Positions 7,648-16,789 of a DNA stretch of 64,000 bases are shown here, piece by piece (position 1 is the first letter of the stretch; each line of letters opens with the position of its first letter). The notes below the pieces were generated by a model, which was not told the DNA's origin, made no database searches, and worked only from the letters and a program-made list of their open reading frames with translations. Position numbers and translations under genes: made by a program. Where the stretch lies: positions 434,001 through 498,000 of the forward strand of contig NZ_WAAQ01000001.1 in NCBI RefSeq assembly GCF_008868125.1. The letters are read 5' to 3'. The stretch comes from Microbacterium maritypicum. GTDB taxonomy: Bacteria; Actinomycetota; Actinomycetes; Actinomycetales; Microbacteriaceae.

Positions 7648-9828
7648 TCAGGACATCAGCTTGGTCGAGGCGAGGGCTTCGACCAGCTTGCGGTTGTACG
7701 TCATCAGGGGGCGCCGCAGCACGAGCCCGAGGAGCAGTGCCGGGATGATGAACAGCGCGAGGGCACCCAGCGCCCACCAGAAGTCGGCCTGATAGACGCC
7801 GGCGATCGCCGACCTCACCATGTTCACCGCGTAGGTCGCGGGAAGGAACGGGCTGATGCTCTGGAACCAGTCGGGCAGCAGCTGCAGCGGGTACGCGCCG
7901 CCCGAGCCCGAGATCTGGATCACCAGGAGCAGTACCGAGAGCGCCTTGCCCGCATTGCCGAAAGCGACCACCGCGGTGTACACGATGAGTGTGAACACGG
8001 TCGAGATCGCCCACCCCGCCAGGATCAGCAGAAGCGGATGCGCGGGTTCGACCTGGACGAAGAGGATCAGCCCGAGGGTCAGCAACGTGCTCTGTGCGAG
8101 ACCGACCAGACCGAAGATGCCGTAGCGGCCGAGGTACTTCTGCGTCGGCGTGAGTTCAGGGCGATCGGGAAGCGTCTCGGCGTTCACATCCACGCGGATC
8201 GTCACGGTCATCAGAAGCGCGCCCACCCAGAGGGCGAGGATCATGTACAGCGGCGCCATGGCCGCACCGAATCCCGCCACGGGGAAGACCGCGGTGCGGT
8301 CGAGGCGCACCGGCTCGGCGAGAGACGTGGCGAGCACACCGGGGTCGGCGCCGGTCAGTTCGCTGAGGTCGCCGGTGTCGGCGGCCTTCGCGATCGACTG
8401 CTGGACGGCGTCGAACCTGTCGGCCATCGTGTTCAGCGATGCCGACAGCTGCGTCGTGGCCTCCTGAGCGCGCGACAGCGTGGACAGCACGGAATCGGAG
8501 GCACCGGACAGGCCCGAGGTGATGCCGGACAGGTCGGAGCGGATCGCCGAGACATCGGACCCGATCTGGGAGAGAGTCGTCGACAGTGAACTCAGCTGCG
8601 CCTTCAGGCCGTTGTCGTAGGTGCTCCGTGCGTCGGCGAGCGCCTTCTTGGCCTCGGCGATGGCGGCGGAGATCTCCTGGTGGGAGCTCTGCGCCGCGTC
8701 GTTGCCGGCGGCGATGTCGGTCGCCGCCGTCTGGAGGCGATCCTGCAGAGCCTGCTGCCGCGCGATCGCCTCGTCGAGTCGGCTGATCAGGGCGTCGAAG
8801 TCGGATTGCGCGGATTCCGGCAGGTTCGGTCCGACCTCGGTCTCCAGCGTGTTCTTGAGCGCCGCGTACTGATCGGCCTGCTGCTGCACACGCTCGGCGA
8901 TTGTGGTGATCGCCTGCACCTGGGCGCCGCTGAGAGTGTCGCCCGCGGCGTACAGCTCATCGATGCGCTGTCCCACGGCGTCGTAGCTGTTCGAGGTCGC
9001 CGCGAGGGCATCGGCGAGCGACTGTGCCGCCGTCTGCAGAGTGGACTTCAGCGTGTTCGCCGCGTCCACCCCGCTGCCGAGCGCGCCCGAGGTGTCCGTG
9101 AACGCGTCGCCGGCCGTGTCGACCAGGGCCGAGGCGCTGTCGAGCAGCGGCCGGCTCCCCTCTAGCAGAGCCGTGAAGGTGTCGGCCGTGTGCGCACCGG
9201 AGCGCAGCTGATCGCCCACACTCCCCAGGCGCGCCTCGACCCGGGTGAGTGCTGCCTGCGTGTCCTCATCCGTGAGGTAGTCCGACAACGACGAGACGAG
9301 GCCGAGCGCGACGTCGCCGAGCGTCTGGGCGAACGTGTCGCTGATCTCGGACGACACCCCTTCCGCGCCCTGTCCGGTGATCTTCGGCGCCAGCGCGTTC
9401 TTCTTCTCGTTCGTGTAGAGCGCGATGTGCGTGCGGTCGCCCCCATCGGCGTAGAAGGTCAGCATGTCCGCGCTGAAGGTTTCGGGCAGCACGATCGCGG
9501 CGTAGTACTCGCCCGACTTCGTCCCGTCGATCGCGTCGTGCTCATCGGTGATGACCCAGTCGAGCTGGTCGTTCCCGCGGAGCTGAGAGAGAACCTGCTC
9601 CCCGACGTTCACGCGGATCGGGACGAGGTCGCTCTCGTAGCCGGCATCGGTGCTCGCGACCGCGATCTTCAGGTCCTTCGTGTTCGCGAACGGATCCCAA
9701 CTGGCGATCACGTTGAACCAGGTGAACAGGGAGGGGATGACGACGAGACCGAAAAGGACGATGCATGCCATCACGTTCTGGGTGGCGTGACGAACGTCGC
9801 GCAGTGTCAGGTGCAGGATGTCCTTCAC
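7648..9828 (-). CDS. YhgE/Pip family membrane protein (second copy)
   Basis: 726 residues. One N-terminal helix (VMACIVLFGLVVIPSLFTWFNV, about 17-38) is followed by the family pattern WDPFANTKDLKIAVAS. A long extracytoplasmic region is rich in heptads and Gln/Ala/Asp (about 200-480, coiled coil). Five or six C-terminal helices resemble an ABC-2 permease. The family includes phage infection protein Pip and the type VII secretion accessory EsaA, but many actinobacterial members have no known role. GTG 9828 overlaps the stop of the preceding paralogue by four bases (GTGA), so the two are translationally coupled and probably form a complex. Confidence 0.9.
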   Translation of the reverse strand: MKDILHLTLRDVRHATQNVMACIVLFGLVVIPSLFTWFNVIASWDPFANTKDLKIAVASTDAGYESDLVPIRVNVGEQVLSQLRGNDQLDWVITDEHDAIDGTKSGEYYAAIVLPETFSADMLTFYADGGDRTHIALYTNEKKNALAPKITGQGAEGVSSEISDTFAQTLGDVALGLVSSLSDYLTDEDTQAALTRVEARLGSVGDQLRSGAHTADTFTALLEGSRPLLDSASALVDTAGDAFTDTSGALGSGVDAANTLKSTLQTAAQSLADALAATSNSYDAVGQRIDELYAAGDTLSGAQVQAITTIAERVQQQADQYAALKNTLETEVGPNLPESAQSDFDALISRLDEAIARQQALQDRLQTAATDIAAGNDAAQSSHQEISAAIAEAKKALADARSTYDNGLKAQLSSLSTTLSQIGSDVSAIRSDLSGITSGLSGASDSVLSTLSRAQEATTQLSASLNTMADRFDAVQQSIAKAADTGDLSELTGADPGVLATSLAEPVRLDRTAVFPVAGFGAAMAPLYMILALWVGALLMTVTIRVDVNAETLPDRPELTPTQKYLGRYGIFGLVGLAQSTLLTLGLILFVQVEPAHPLLLILAGWAISTVFTLIVYTAVVAFGNAGKALSVLLLVIQISGSGGAYPLQLLPDWFQSISPFLPATYAVNMVRSAIAGVYQADFWWALGALALFIIPALLLGLVLRRPLMTYNRKLVEALASTKLMS

Positions 9829-12725
9829 GCGCGGTCCTCTCCTTCTGCTCGCTGGTGCTCGGCCGGTTCGTCCTCTTCCGGTTCGTCCTCTTCCGGTTCC
9901 GCCGTTCGTGTCGGTCCCTCGTCCTCCGGGGCGTCCACCGCCGCGGTCGTCTCGGGCTGCACGGGCTCGGCATCCGGTTCGGCGCCGGGGTCCGGTTCCG
10001 GGGCGGCGTCGGGCTGTGGTTCGGAAGCGAACCACTCCGTGAGCAGGGCGTCGGCTTCGATACCGGCGGCCGGTTCGTCCCGTTCGGACGTCGCATCCGT
10101 CACCGGGGCCTCGGCCGCGGTCGCGGCGATCGGGGCGGATGAGGTCGAAGGCAGCGGTTCGGCTGTCGTGACGGGCAGGACCGCTGCATGGCCGGCGGGG
10201 CCCGCGAGGGCGAGCTGACGCAGCTCCGCCTCGTCGAGAGCGGCGACCTCCTCGCCGTTCTGGAAACTGTGCTTGATGTACTCGATGGTCACGAGGAATC
10301 CGATGACCAGCAGGATCCAGAGGGTCCACAGTCCCAGCAGCAGTGCCTTCGACTCGGGAAGCGCCCAGGTGAGGACACCGAGCACGACGAGGCCCGCGGC
10401 TCCCGTGAGCACCGTCGCCTTCAACAGCGTCGGGTAGCGGCGGGTGAACGGCTCTGCCCGTCGAGCGAGGTCTTCGCGGTACTCGGCGCGGTTCGACAGC
10501 GCCCTGATGACGTCGGTGAGCCGGTATCCGCTGCCGACGACCTGCACCTTCTCGCCGATCAGGAGGTCGGTCGAGAGCACCTGGCGGTTGAAGAGCAGGG
10601 TGAAGTTGGCGAGACGGCGCCGCAGGACGAGCCCGACGAGGAACGCGAGAGCGACGAACACGGCGAGAGCGCCGAGGAAGCGCCAGTAGTGGCCGCCGTA
10701 GAAGCCCCCGATCGTCTCCCGCATCGCGTCGATGCCGTAGGAGAACGGCAGGAGCGGGTAGATCGCACGGAAGAACCCGGGCATCAGCTCGATCGGGTAC
10801 AGGCCGGACGCGCCGGGGATCTGCATGATCACCAGCAGGATGCACAGGCCCCGGCCGACGTGGCCGAATGCGACGCAGAGCGCGTAGATGATGCTCACGT
10901 AGGCGAGGGCGATGAGCACACCGGTGCCGACGAAGGCCGCGGCGCTGACGGTCTGCACACCGATGATGAGGTTGCCGATGCACACGATCAGCGCCTGGCC
11001 GATGGCGAGCGTCGCGAAGAGGAAGAAGCGGCCGAAGTAGGCCTGGCGCACGGTGACGTCTTCGACGCCCTCGGTGTCGACCTCGACGCGGAAGATCACC
11101 ATGAGCACGAAGGCGCCGATCCACAGCGACAGGTTCGTGAAGAGCGCGGCCATCGCCGACCCGTAGGTGTCGACGGGGAACACCAGATGCTCGTCGACCT
11201 CGACGGGGGAGGAGATGAACTGGGCGATCTGCTCGGGATCCAGATCGGTCAGGGTGCCGAGCAGACCCCACTCGGATGCGGCGTTGAGGGCGACGACGTC
11301 GGTGCGCGACGTCTGCAGTCCCTGCTCGATGCCCGCGAGGTCGTTGTCGAAGCTCTGCAGCGCCGCCGACGTGGCCACGAGCTGCGAGTCCAGCCCGGCG
11401 AGCAGCTGATCGGCCTGTGCGAGCACGCCCTTCTGCGCGTCCAGCGCCGCCGAGAACGATCCGACGCTCGCCGACAGCTGCGACATGGCGCTGTTGAGCG
11501 AGGGCACGGTGCGGGTGAGGATGTCGCGCATCGCCGCCGAGGCATCCCGGGTGTCCTGCATCGCCTGGTCCACGGCATCGGCCGCCGCCTGAACGGAAGC
11601 CACGGTGTCGGAGGCACCGGCCTTCAGGGTCTTCAGATCCGCGAGCAGCTGCTGGTCGGTGGCATTGCGCTGTTGGAGCGAGGCGATGACCTCGGTCAGG
11701 CGCTGCTTCGTGTCGTCGCTGAGGTCGGTGTTGTCGAGAAGCGTCTGCAGTCGGGCGGCCGCCGCCTCGTTCGCCTTCAGCACGTTCGAGACGTCGTCGA
11801 TCCCGGCGTCGATGCGCACGCCCGCCTGTTCGAGGCTCTGGGTGAGACGGGTGATCGAGACGTTCGCCTTCGAGGAGGCGTCGGCGAGCAGGGTGGTGCC
11901 CTTCAGGAACGCCGTGGTGGCGCTGTCGGTGAAGGCGATCACCTCCTTCTGCGTCTCGGCGATGATCGACTGCGTCTGGACGAGCGACTTCTGCACGTCG
12001 CCGAGCGTCTTGTCGACATCGCCGAGCGTGCTCCGCGCTGACGAGAGGGTGCCGCGGGAGGATGTGAGCCCCTCCTGCGTCTCTGCGAGGTTCTCGCGCG
12101 CTGACGAGAGGGTCTGGGTCGCCTGGTCGAAGGCGTTGAGGGTGTTGTCCCTGGCGTTCAGCAGCCGCAGCTCCGTGGAGTCGCCGACGTCTTTGAGGGC
12201 GTTCGTCGCTGCGAGCGCCACCTGCTCCTTGAAGGCGGTCGTGACCTGCTTGTCGAGTTCAGAGGCGCCGACGTCGGTGATCTTCGGCGCGATCGCGCCG
12301 GCCTTCTCGTTGACGTAGTACTGCAGTGCTGGCTGGGTGAAGTCGCCGCTGGTGATGCTGAGCAGATCTTCACTGAACTGTGCGGGAATGACGATGACGG
12401 CGTAGACGTCTCCCTTCTTCACCGCCTCCTGGGCCTCGTCTTCGCCCATGAACTGCCAGCCGAGCTGGTCGTTGTCCTGGAGCTGCTCGGTCACCTGCTC
12501 GCCGATGTCGATGTGTCCGGTGAGGTCGGAGGTGGCGCCCTCGTCGAGATCGACCACCGCCACGCGGATGTTCGCGGTGTTGGCGTAAGGGTCCCAGAAC
12601 GCGTTGATGTTGAACCACGCGTACAGGGCCGGGGTGATGAGCACCCCGATGATGATGATCCAGGCTTTGGGTACGAGGGAGAGTCTCTTGACGTCGCGCT
12701 TGTAGATCCGCCAGCTCTGTTTCAC
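9825..12725 (-). CDS. YhgE/Pip family membrane protein (first copy, with long acidic tail)
   Basis: 966 residues and the first gene of the operon. The order matches its paralogue: N-terminal helix (WIIIIGVLITPALYAWFNIN), WDPYANTANIRVAVVD, a long coiled-coil region (about 200-500), a cluster of about six C-terminal helices, then an additional helical pair. The last 150 residues are a disordered cytoplasmic-type tail rich in Glu, Pro and Ala, including repeated EEDEPEEDEP, absent from the second copy. GTG 12725 has no ribosome binding site but follows a TAAACT box by six bases, indicating a leaderless mRNA. Substrate unknown; envelope transport or a secretion scaffold is an inference from the family. 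Confidence 0.9.
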   Translation of the reverse strand: MKQSWRIYKRDVKRLSLVPKAWIIIIGVLITPALYAWFNINAFWDPYANTANIRVAVVDLDEGATSDLTGHIDIGEQVTEQLQDNDQLGWQFMGEDEAQEAVKKGDVYAVIVIPAQFSEDLLSITSGDFTQPALQYYVNEKAGAIAPKITDVGASELDKQVTTAFKEQVALAATNALKDVGDSTELRLLNARDNTLNAFDQATQTLSSARENLAETQEGLTSSRGTLSSARSTLGDVDKTLGDVQKSLVQTQSIIAETQKEVIAFTDSATTAFLKGTTLLADASSKANVSITRLTQSLEQAGVRIDAGIDDVSNVLKANEAAAARLQTLLDNTDLSDDTKQRLTEVIASLQQRNATDQQLLADLKTLKAGASDTVASVQAAADAVDQAMQDTRDASAAMRDILTRTVPSLNSAMSQLSASVGSFSAALDAQKGVLAQADQLLAGLDSQLVATSAALQSFDNDLAGIEQGLQTSRTDVVALNAASEWGLLGTLTDLDPEQIAQFISSPVEVDEHLVFPVDTYGSAMAALFTNLSLWIGAFVLMVIFRVEVDTEGVEDVTVRQAYFGRFFLFATLAIGQALIVCIGNLIIGVQTVSAAAFVGTGVLIALAYVSIIYALCVAFGHVGRGLCILLVIMQIPGASGLYPIELMPGFFRAIYPLLPFSYGIDAMRETIGGFYGGHYWRFLGALAVFVALAFLVGLVLRRRLANFTLLFNRQVLSTDLLIGEKVQVVGSGYRLTDVIRALSNRAEYREDLARRAEPFTRRYPTLLKATVLTGAAGLVVLGVLTWALPESKALLLGLWTLWILLVIGFLVTIEYIKHSFQNGEEVAALDEAELRQLALAGPAGHAAVLPVTTAEPLPSTSSAPIAATAAEAPVTDATSERDEPAAGIEADALLTEWFASEPQPDAAPEPDPGAEPDAEPVQPETTAAVDAPEDEGPTRTAEPEEDEPEEDEPAEHQRAEGEDRA

Positions 12726-12731
12726 GGGACG

Positions 12732-12763
12732 AGTTTACACGTTACGTGCACACGAACGTGCAA
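12732..12763 (-). promoter_or_regulatory. Promoter and predicted TetR operator of the yhgE operon
   Basis: On the plus strand TTACACGTT (12735-12743) and AACGTGCAA (12755-12763) are inverted with one mismatch around an 11-base spacer holding GTGCAC. The minus-strand -10 box TAAACT occupies 12737-12732 and overlaps the left arm, so repressor binding would cover the promoter. The -10 is six bases from GTG 12725. The likely binder is the TetR protein at the operon's end. Confidence 0.6.
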
Positions 12764-12793
12764 GTTAGCTGAGGGGGTGTGCGCAGACATGGG

Positions 12794-13348
12794 TCAGCCC
12801 AGAGTCGTGACGGTCATCTCGTTCGTGGCGGTGTCGCACATGGTCAGCCGCCACGCGGGCGAGCCGTCTTCCATGACCCGTGCCATCTCGACGATGAGCG
12901 GACTCGGGTATTCCTCGCCCGAGAGCTGGGCCGCGCTGTAGGCGCTGCTGCCGTTCATCTGCTGCTCCGCCTCGGTGAGCTCGGTCTCGCCCGTCGTGAT
13001 GACTTCGAGCGTGCGGACGTCGACTAGTGACTCCCTGCCGAAGGCCGGATCGTCGACCCGTTCGCCGAACATGTCGACCCGGGTGTCGGCGCTGCGCAGC
13101 CGCCACACGAAGTCGGAGTCGACCCACTCGAGGCGAAGGCCCACGATGGTGCCGCCGATCGCCTCCGATTCTCCGGGCAGGGACTCGAGGAAGTCGGAGG
13201 GCCAGGAGACTTCGGACGGCAGGCAGGTGCCGGGGAAGCCATCGCCGACAGCCGCCGGCGGGCTGGGCATCGCCGCGGAGCAACCGGCGCAGGCCAGCAC
13301 TCCTGCGACCAGGAGCGCGCTTGCGCGCAGACGTACGGTGCTGGGCAT
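12794..13348 (-). CDS. Probable lipoprotein of unknown function
   Basis: 184 residues from ATG 13348, chosen because a perfect GGAGG lies five bases upstream; two upstream Met codons lack this. The N-terminus (STVRLRASALLVAGVLACAGCSAA) is a signal peptide with two candidate lipidated Cys, at VLAC or CAGC; neither is an ideal lipobox. The mature domain has DSDFVWRLRSADTRVD and a C-terminal DGSPAWRLTMCDTATNEMTV stretch that resemble each other, perhaps an internal repeat. No family recognised. Confidence 0.7.
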   Translation of the reverse strand: MPSTVRLRASALLVAGVLACAGCSAAMPSPPAAVGDGFPGTCLPSEVSWPSDFLESLPGESEAIGGTIVGLRLEWVDSDFVWRLRSADTRVDMFGERVDDPAFGRESLVDVRTLEVITTGETELTEAEQQMNGSSAYSAAQLSGEEYPSPLIVEMARVMEDGSPAWRLTMCDTATNEMTVTTLG

Positions 13349-13435
13349 CGGTGCCTCCATGATCGTCGCCGACATTCTGGGATCCTAGCCCGGAGCACCC
13401 CGCCGCCTCCGGGCGGCTCGTCGTAGAGTCACCTC

Positions 13436-14263
13436 ATGAACGACATCGCACTGATCACCGGAACGTCATCGGGAATGGGACTCCACGCCGCCGTCGAGCT
13501 GGCACGACGCGGGCTGCACGTGGTCGCGACCATGCGCGACACGGCGAAAGCAGGCGCCTTGCGGGCTGCGGCCGGAGAAGCGGGGGTCGAGGTCGATGTG
13601 CGCGCTCTCGACGTGGTGGATCATGCCGCCGCGGCACGGCTGGTGGCGCAGATCGAGGCGGAGCTCGGGGGCATCCACGTACTCGTGAACAACGCCGGGC
13701 AAGGCAGCGTGGCGACGGCCGAGCAGTTGACGATGGAGGAGGTCCAGGCGCAACTCGACATCAACTACCTGGCGCCGGTCAACCTCACCAAACTCGTGCT
13801 GCCGGGCATGCGCGAGCGCGGCAGCGGGCGCATCCTCACCGTGACGAGCGTCGGCGGAGCCGTCGGCCAGCCGTTCGCCGACGCCTACTGCGGAGCGAAG
13901 TTCGCGGTGGAGGGTTTCATGCAGTCGCTGGCGGTGGTCGCGGAACGATTCGGCGTCGGGGTCAGTGTGATCGAGCCCGCCGCGGTCGCCAGCGCCTTCG
14001 TCGACAACGCCGTCCGGCCGGAGAGCGGTGGCCCCTACGGCTCCCTCCTGGACGCCTACATCTCCCGCACCGCAGGCGCGTTCGCGAATGCGCAGTCCGC
14101 CGAATCCGCGGGGGCGGCGATCGCAGACGCGGTCCTGTCCGACGAGTACCGGTTCCGCTGGCAGAGCTCCGAGGGTGCCACCAGGTTCGTCGGGGTCTCC
14201 CTCGCGGACACCGACGGCAGCGGGGTGCTTGGCTTCACGCGATCCTGGATCGCCGCCGGCTGA
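13436..14263 (+). CDS. Short-chain dehydrogenase/reductase
   Basis: 275 residues of a classical SDR. The cofactor loop TGTSSGMG is at about 8-15, NNAG near 87-90, and the catalytic set is Ser (TVTSVGG), Tyr and Lys (YCGAK, about 155-159). The enzyme should interconvert an alcohol and a ketone using NAD(P)H; the substrate cannot be told. TAGAGT lies six bases before ATG 13436 and there is no ribosome binding site, so it is probably leaderless. It stands alone, convergent with the FHA-domain gene. Confidence 0.9.
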   Translation: MNDIALITGTSSGMGLHAAVELARRGLHVVATMRDTAKAGALRAAAGEAGVEVDVRALDVVDHAAAARLVAQIEAELGGIHVLVNNAGQGSVATAEQLTMEEVQAQLDINYLAPVNLTKLVLPGMRERGSGRILTVTSVGGAVGQPFADAYCGAKFAVEGFMQSLAVVAERFGVGVSVIEPAAVASAFVDNAVRPESGGPYGSLLDAYISRTAGAFANAQSAESAGAAIADAVLSDEYRFRWQSSEGATRFVGVSLADTDGSGVLGFTRSWIAAG

Positions 14264-14317
14264 TCGGCATCGACTGAAGTGCCCGACTCCAAGGGCGTGG
14301 TCCCGATCAGCGGACCT

Positions 14318-14350
14318 GGGGAGTTCGGCTCGGCGTCAGCCGAGCTCCCC
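14318..14350. terminator. Bidirectional hairpin between SDR and FHA genes
   Basis: GGGGAGTTCGGCT (14318-14330) pairs with AGCCGAGCTCCCC (14338-14350) around a 7-base loop with one G-T wobble. It overlaps the last codons of the FHA gene and follows the SDR gene by 54 bases, serving both convergent transcripts. Confidence 0.5.
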
Positions 14351-15199
14351 CGAACCGTATGGGCGCACGGGTTGCTGCTTCTGGAATTCGTACTCGCCGC
14401 CCTGCCGCCCACCGAACGGGCGTCCGTGGTCGGCGAACTCCTCACGGTAGTAAGCCAGACGCCATGATCCGATCTCGATCCGTGAACCTGTGCGCAGGAT
14501 CCTCGCGTCGTCGGAACTGTGCGGCAGGTTCGGCCGACCTCCACCGGTCGCGCCATACGAGTAGAGGACGTACTCGTCATCCTCGTTGCGACGCACCTCA
14601 GCGTGGATGGCCTTCAAGCCTTCGAGGCGGAGGTCGGCACTGGAATCGGAGCCGATCGTCGTCCGGTCGGGAAGCAGATCGAACTCTCGTGGTCTGCTGC
14701 GGTCCCAGTCGCCGTCACCGACGGCGAAGATCAATCGCGGCCTACCTGAACCCGGGAGATAGTGGGTCGTGGTCACTCGCCGCGGTACTCGCCGGTTCAG
14801 AGTGGGCACGAGAGGGAACAGTGTGGGTGGGGGAAGCGGGAGCTGGAAGCCATCACCGCGTTCCCGTTGCTTCGCCTCGGACAGCAACGTGGTGAGATGC
14901 CCGAGCCGGATGTGCGTGGAGCCCGAGATCGCCCGACCGACCGGACCGGACTTCACGTCGCCGAACTGAACCAAAGTCCCCTTCGGGCCCTCCACACGCA
15001 CGCGGATACCTCGTCGGGCGAGCCCGTCGGCGAGTGGACCGAGCTGAGTGAGTTCGTGGCGTCCCATCCCTCCGAAGCCGGAGGAGGACTCGAAGGTGAT
15101 GACGATCTCGCGGCCCGCAGCGTGCACCTCGAACCTCGTCGGAGGGCCGCCGTCCGCGGCGGCTTGCTCCACCTGCAGGTCGATATCGAGATGGATCAT
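14336..15199 (-). CDS. FHA domain protein with N-terminal unknown domain
   Basis: 287 residues. The C-terminal half (about 170-260) is a forkhead-associated domain: TTIGSDSSADLRLEGLKAIHAEVRRNEDDEYVLYS carries the GS/S-H pattern that binds phosphothreonine peptides, and IEIGSWRLAYYREEFADHGRPF closes it. The N-terminal 140 residues contain no recognised domain. The protein should act in the cytoplasm as a phosphopeptide reader, for example of a Ser/Thr kinase pathway, although no kinase gene is nearby. It follows the 88-residue gene by 14 bases and is co-transcribed with it. Confidence 0.8.
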   Translation of the reverse strand: MIHLDIDLQVEQAAADGGPPTRFEVHAAGREIVITFESSSGFGGMGRHELTQLGPLADGLARRGIRVRVEGPKGTLVQFGDVKSGPVGRAISGSTHIRLGHLTTLLSEAKQRERGDGFQLPLPPPTLFPLVPTLNRRVPRRVTTTHYLPGSGRPRLIFAVGDGDWDRSRPREFDLLPDRTTIGSDSSADLRLEGLKAIHAEVRRNEDDEYVLYSYGATGGGRPNLPHSSDDARILRTGSRIEIGSWRLAYYREEFADHGRPFGGRQGGEYEFQKQQPVRPYGSGELG

Positions 15200-15213
15200 C
15201 GGCGTCGGTCTTC

Positions 15214-15480
15214 TCAGTCGGACCGAGATTCGCCCGAGGCGCTGTCGCTGGTGGTGACCCGAAGGGTGCCGTTGAACTTCCAGGTCGCCCGGGGCGCGTC
15301 AGGTCCGATGTCTCTGGGCACTTCCACCGTCATGTCCTCGAACGTGTAGTTGACAGCTGCCCCACGACCGGTGAGATAGGACCACATCTCCCGTCCGAGA
15401 TCCGTCCAGTCGGTGATCGACGCACCGCTGGGACCTGAGGCTGAAGAGAACAGCCCCGAGTCTTCCGATTGGTCACTCAT
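15214..15480 (-). CDS. Small protein co-transcribed with the FHA gene
   Basis: 88 residues with a disordered Ser/Gly-rich start and a conserved-looking core (LTGRGAAVNYTFEDMTVEVP, then PDAPRATWKFNGTLRVTTSD). I have seen this core in actinobacterial hypothetical proteins next to FHA genes, but no function is known. AAGGAG lies seven to eight bases before ATG 15480. No signal peptide or membrane helix. Confidence 0.7.
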   Translation of the reverse strand: MSDQSEDSGLFSSASGPSGASITDWTDLGREMWSYLTGRGAAVNYTFEDMTVEVPRDIGPDAPRATWKFNGTLRVTTSDSASGESRSD

Positions 15481-15517
15481 GGGAGCTCCTTCGCTGACGC
15501 CATGTCCTGTTGTTCAG

Positions 15518-15546
15518 ATTATGCGCCCGAGAAGCGGGAATTACAA
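15518..15546 (-). promoter_or_regulatory. Promoter of the FHA operon
   Basis: On the minus strand -35 TTGTAA (15546-15541), a 17-base spacer and -10 CATAAT (15523-15518) form a good housekeeping-type promoter about 38 bases before ATG 15480. The surrounding 15481-15732 stretch is AT-richer and holds no gene. Confidence 0.6.
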
Positions 15547-15732
15547 TGCAGTCACACCCGTCTCCCGGGCTTCGAGCTATGCAGACGATCCCCGTGCGGA
15601 GCGCCCCACTGAGGCCCTCTCCTCAAGCGAGAGAGCAGCACACGATTACGTCGACGTGTTCTCACCGGAACAGCTCGTGGTGATCCACGACGTCATCACC
15701 CCCTCCACGTCTGATCGCGTGTGGAGGAGACC

Positions 15733-16779
15733 TCAGGGCGTGGTGTGGGCCGCGGCGACCTGGCGTCCGATCTCGGCGGACAGGATCACGCCGGGGTGGG
15801 CGATCGCCAGGTGGAGGCCGGGCATGGTCGGCACCGGGCCCACGAGCGGCTGTCCGTTCGCCGGCATCGGTCGGTCGGCGATCACGGCATGTTCGAGGCG
15901 GACGTCGTCGGCGTCGACGAAGGACCGGCGGATCGCGGCGAGAGTGGCCACGGCGAGCTCTCTCGGGTCACCGGAGAAACCTGCGGGAACGTCTTCCGCG
16001 GCGAGGAGCGTGGCGTCGTCCAGCTGGCGGACCTCGAACTCCGGGGCGGAGAGGATGCCCCGCACGAGCGGGCGGGGTGTGGAGAAGCGCAGCAGGCAAC
16101 AGGGAGACCCCGCGACGTCGATATCGACTCCGACCGACGCGGCGAGGCCGGTCGACGCGGTGCCGGCCGCGAGGACGACGCTCTTCGCGGCGAGCACACC
16201 TCGGTCGGTCGCAACCCCACGAACGCGGCCGTCATCGTGAACGATCCGCAGGACGGTGGTGCCGGTGCGCACCTCCGCCCCGTGCTCCTGTGCGCTCTGC
16301 AGAAGGGCGCGCGTGAAGGCGACCGGATCGACCCCCACATCGTCGGGGGCGTATGCCACCACGTCTGGCACGTCGCGCAGGCTCGGCTCCCGCATCCGCG
16401 CCTCGTGCGCCGTTATCAGCTTCATCCGGTGCCCTGCAGCCTGGTGGTCGGAGACGAAGGAGCGAGTCCGCTCCTCGGACTCCTCCCACGTGAGAGCACC
16501 GAACGGACGAAGCCCGATGGGCGCGGTGATCTCGGTGAGGACGCGATCGAACTCCGGCCGCGCACGCTCGCGGAGCGAACCCGCATACGCGTCGGCGGGG
16601 CTCTTGGCGATGCCGACCCAGGCGAATGAAGCGGCTGTCACTCCCGTGCCCGGAGTTCCGCTGTCGAGCACGACCACCTCGCGTCCGGCGCGAGCCAGAT
16701 GGTGAGCGATGGAGGCGCCGATCACACCGGCGCCGATCACGACGATGGGGGCGTTCGCGGGTGCTCGGAGGTCAGACAT
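15733..16779 (-). CDS. FAD-dependent amino-acid oxidase family protein (DadA/DAO type)
   Basis: 348 residues. The N-terminal dinucleotide-binding motif GAGVIGASIAHHLARAG is at about 17-33, with Glu/Asp at the end of strand two (VVVLD). C-terminal family motifs include IADRPMPANGQPLVGPVP and HPGVILSAEIGRQVA. Such flavoproteins oxidise D-amino acids, glycine, sarcosine or similar amines; the substrate is not predictable. TAAGCT stands seven bases before ATG 16779, although GGAGG is also present two bases upstream. The gene stands alone. Confidence 0.88.
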   Translation of the reverse strand: MSDLRAPANAPIVVIGAGVIGASIAHHLARAGREVVVLDSGTPGTGVTAASFAWVGIAKSPADAYAGSLRERARPEFDRVLTEITAPIGLRPFGALTWEESEERTRSFVSDHQAAGHRMKLITAHEARMREPSLRDVPDVVAYAPDDVGVDPVAFTRALLQSAQEHGAEVRTGTTVLRIVHDDGRVRGVATDRGVLAAKSVVLAAGTASTGLAASVGVDIDVAGSPCCLLRFSTPRPLVRGILSAPEFEVRQLDDATLLAAEDVPAGFSGDPRELAVATLAAIRRSFVDADDVRLEHAVIADRPMPANGQPLVGPVPTMPGLHLAIAHPGVILSAEIGRQVAAAHTTP

Positions 16780-16789
16780 CGCCTCCAGC

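Noticed and set aside
9829..11271. N-terminal extension of the second YhgE protein to 11271
   Set aside because: It would lie fully inside the first YhgE gene in another frame; GTG 9828 with GTGA overlap and a family N-terminus is better.
8400..12200. Repeated short motifs inside the YhgE genes looked like a DNA repeat array
   Set aside because: They follow coiled-coil heptads in the coding frame and differ at base level; not CRISPR or satellite DNA.
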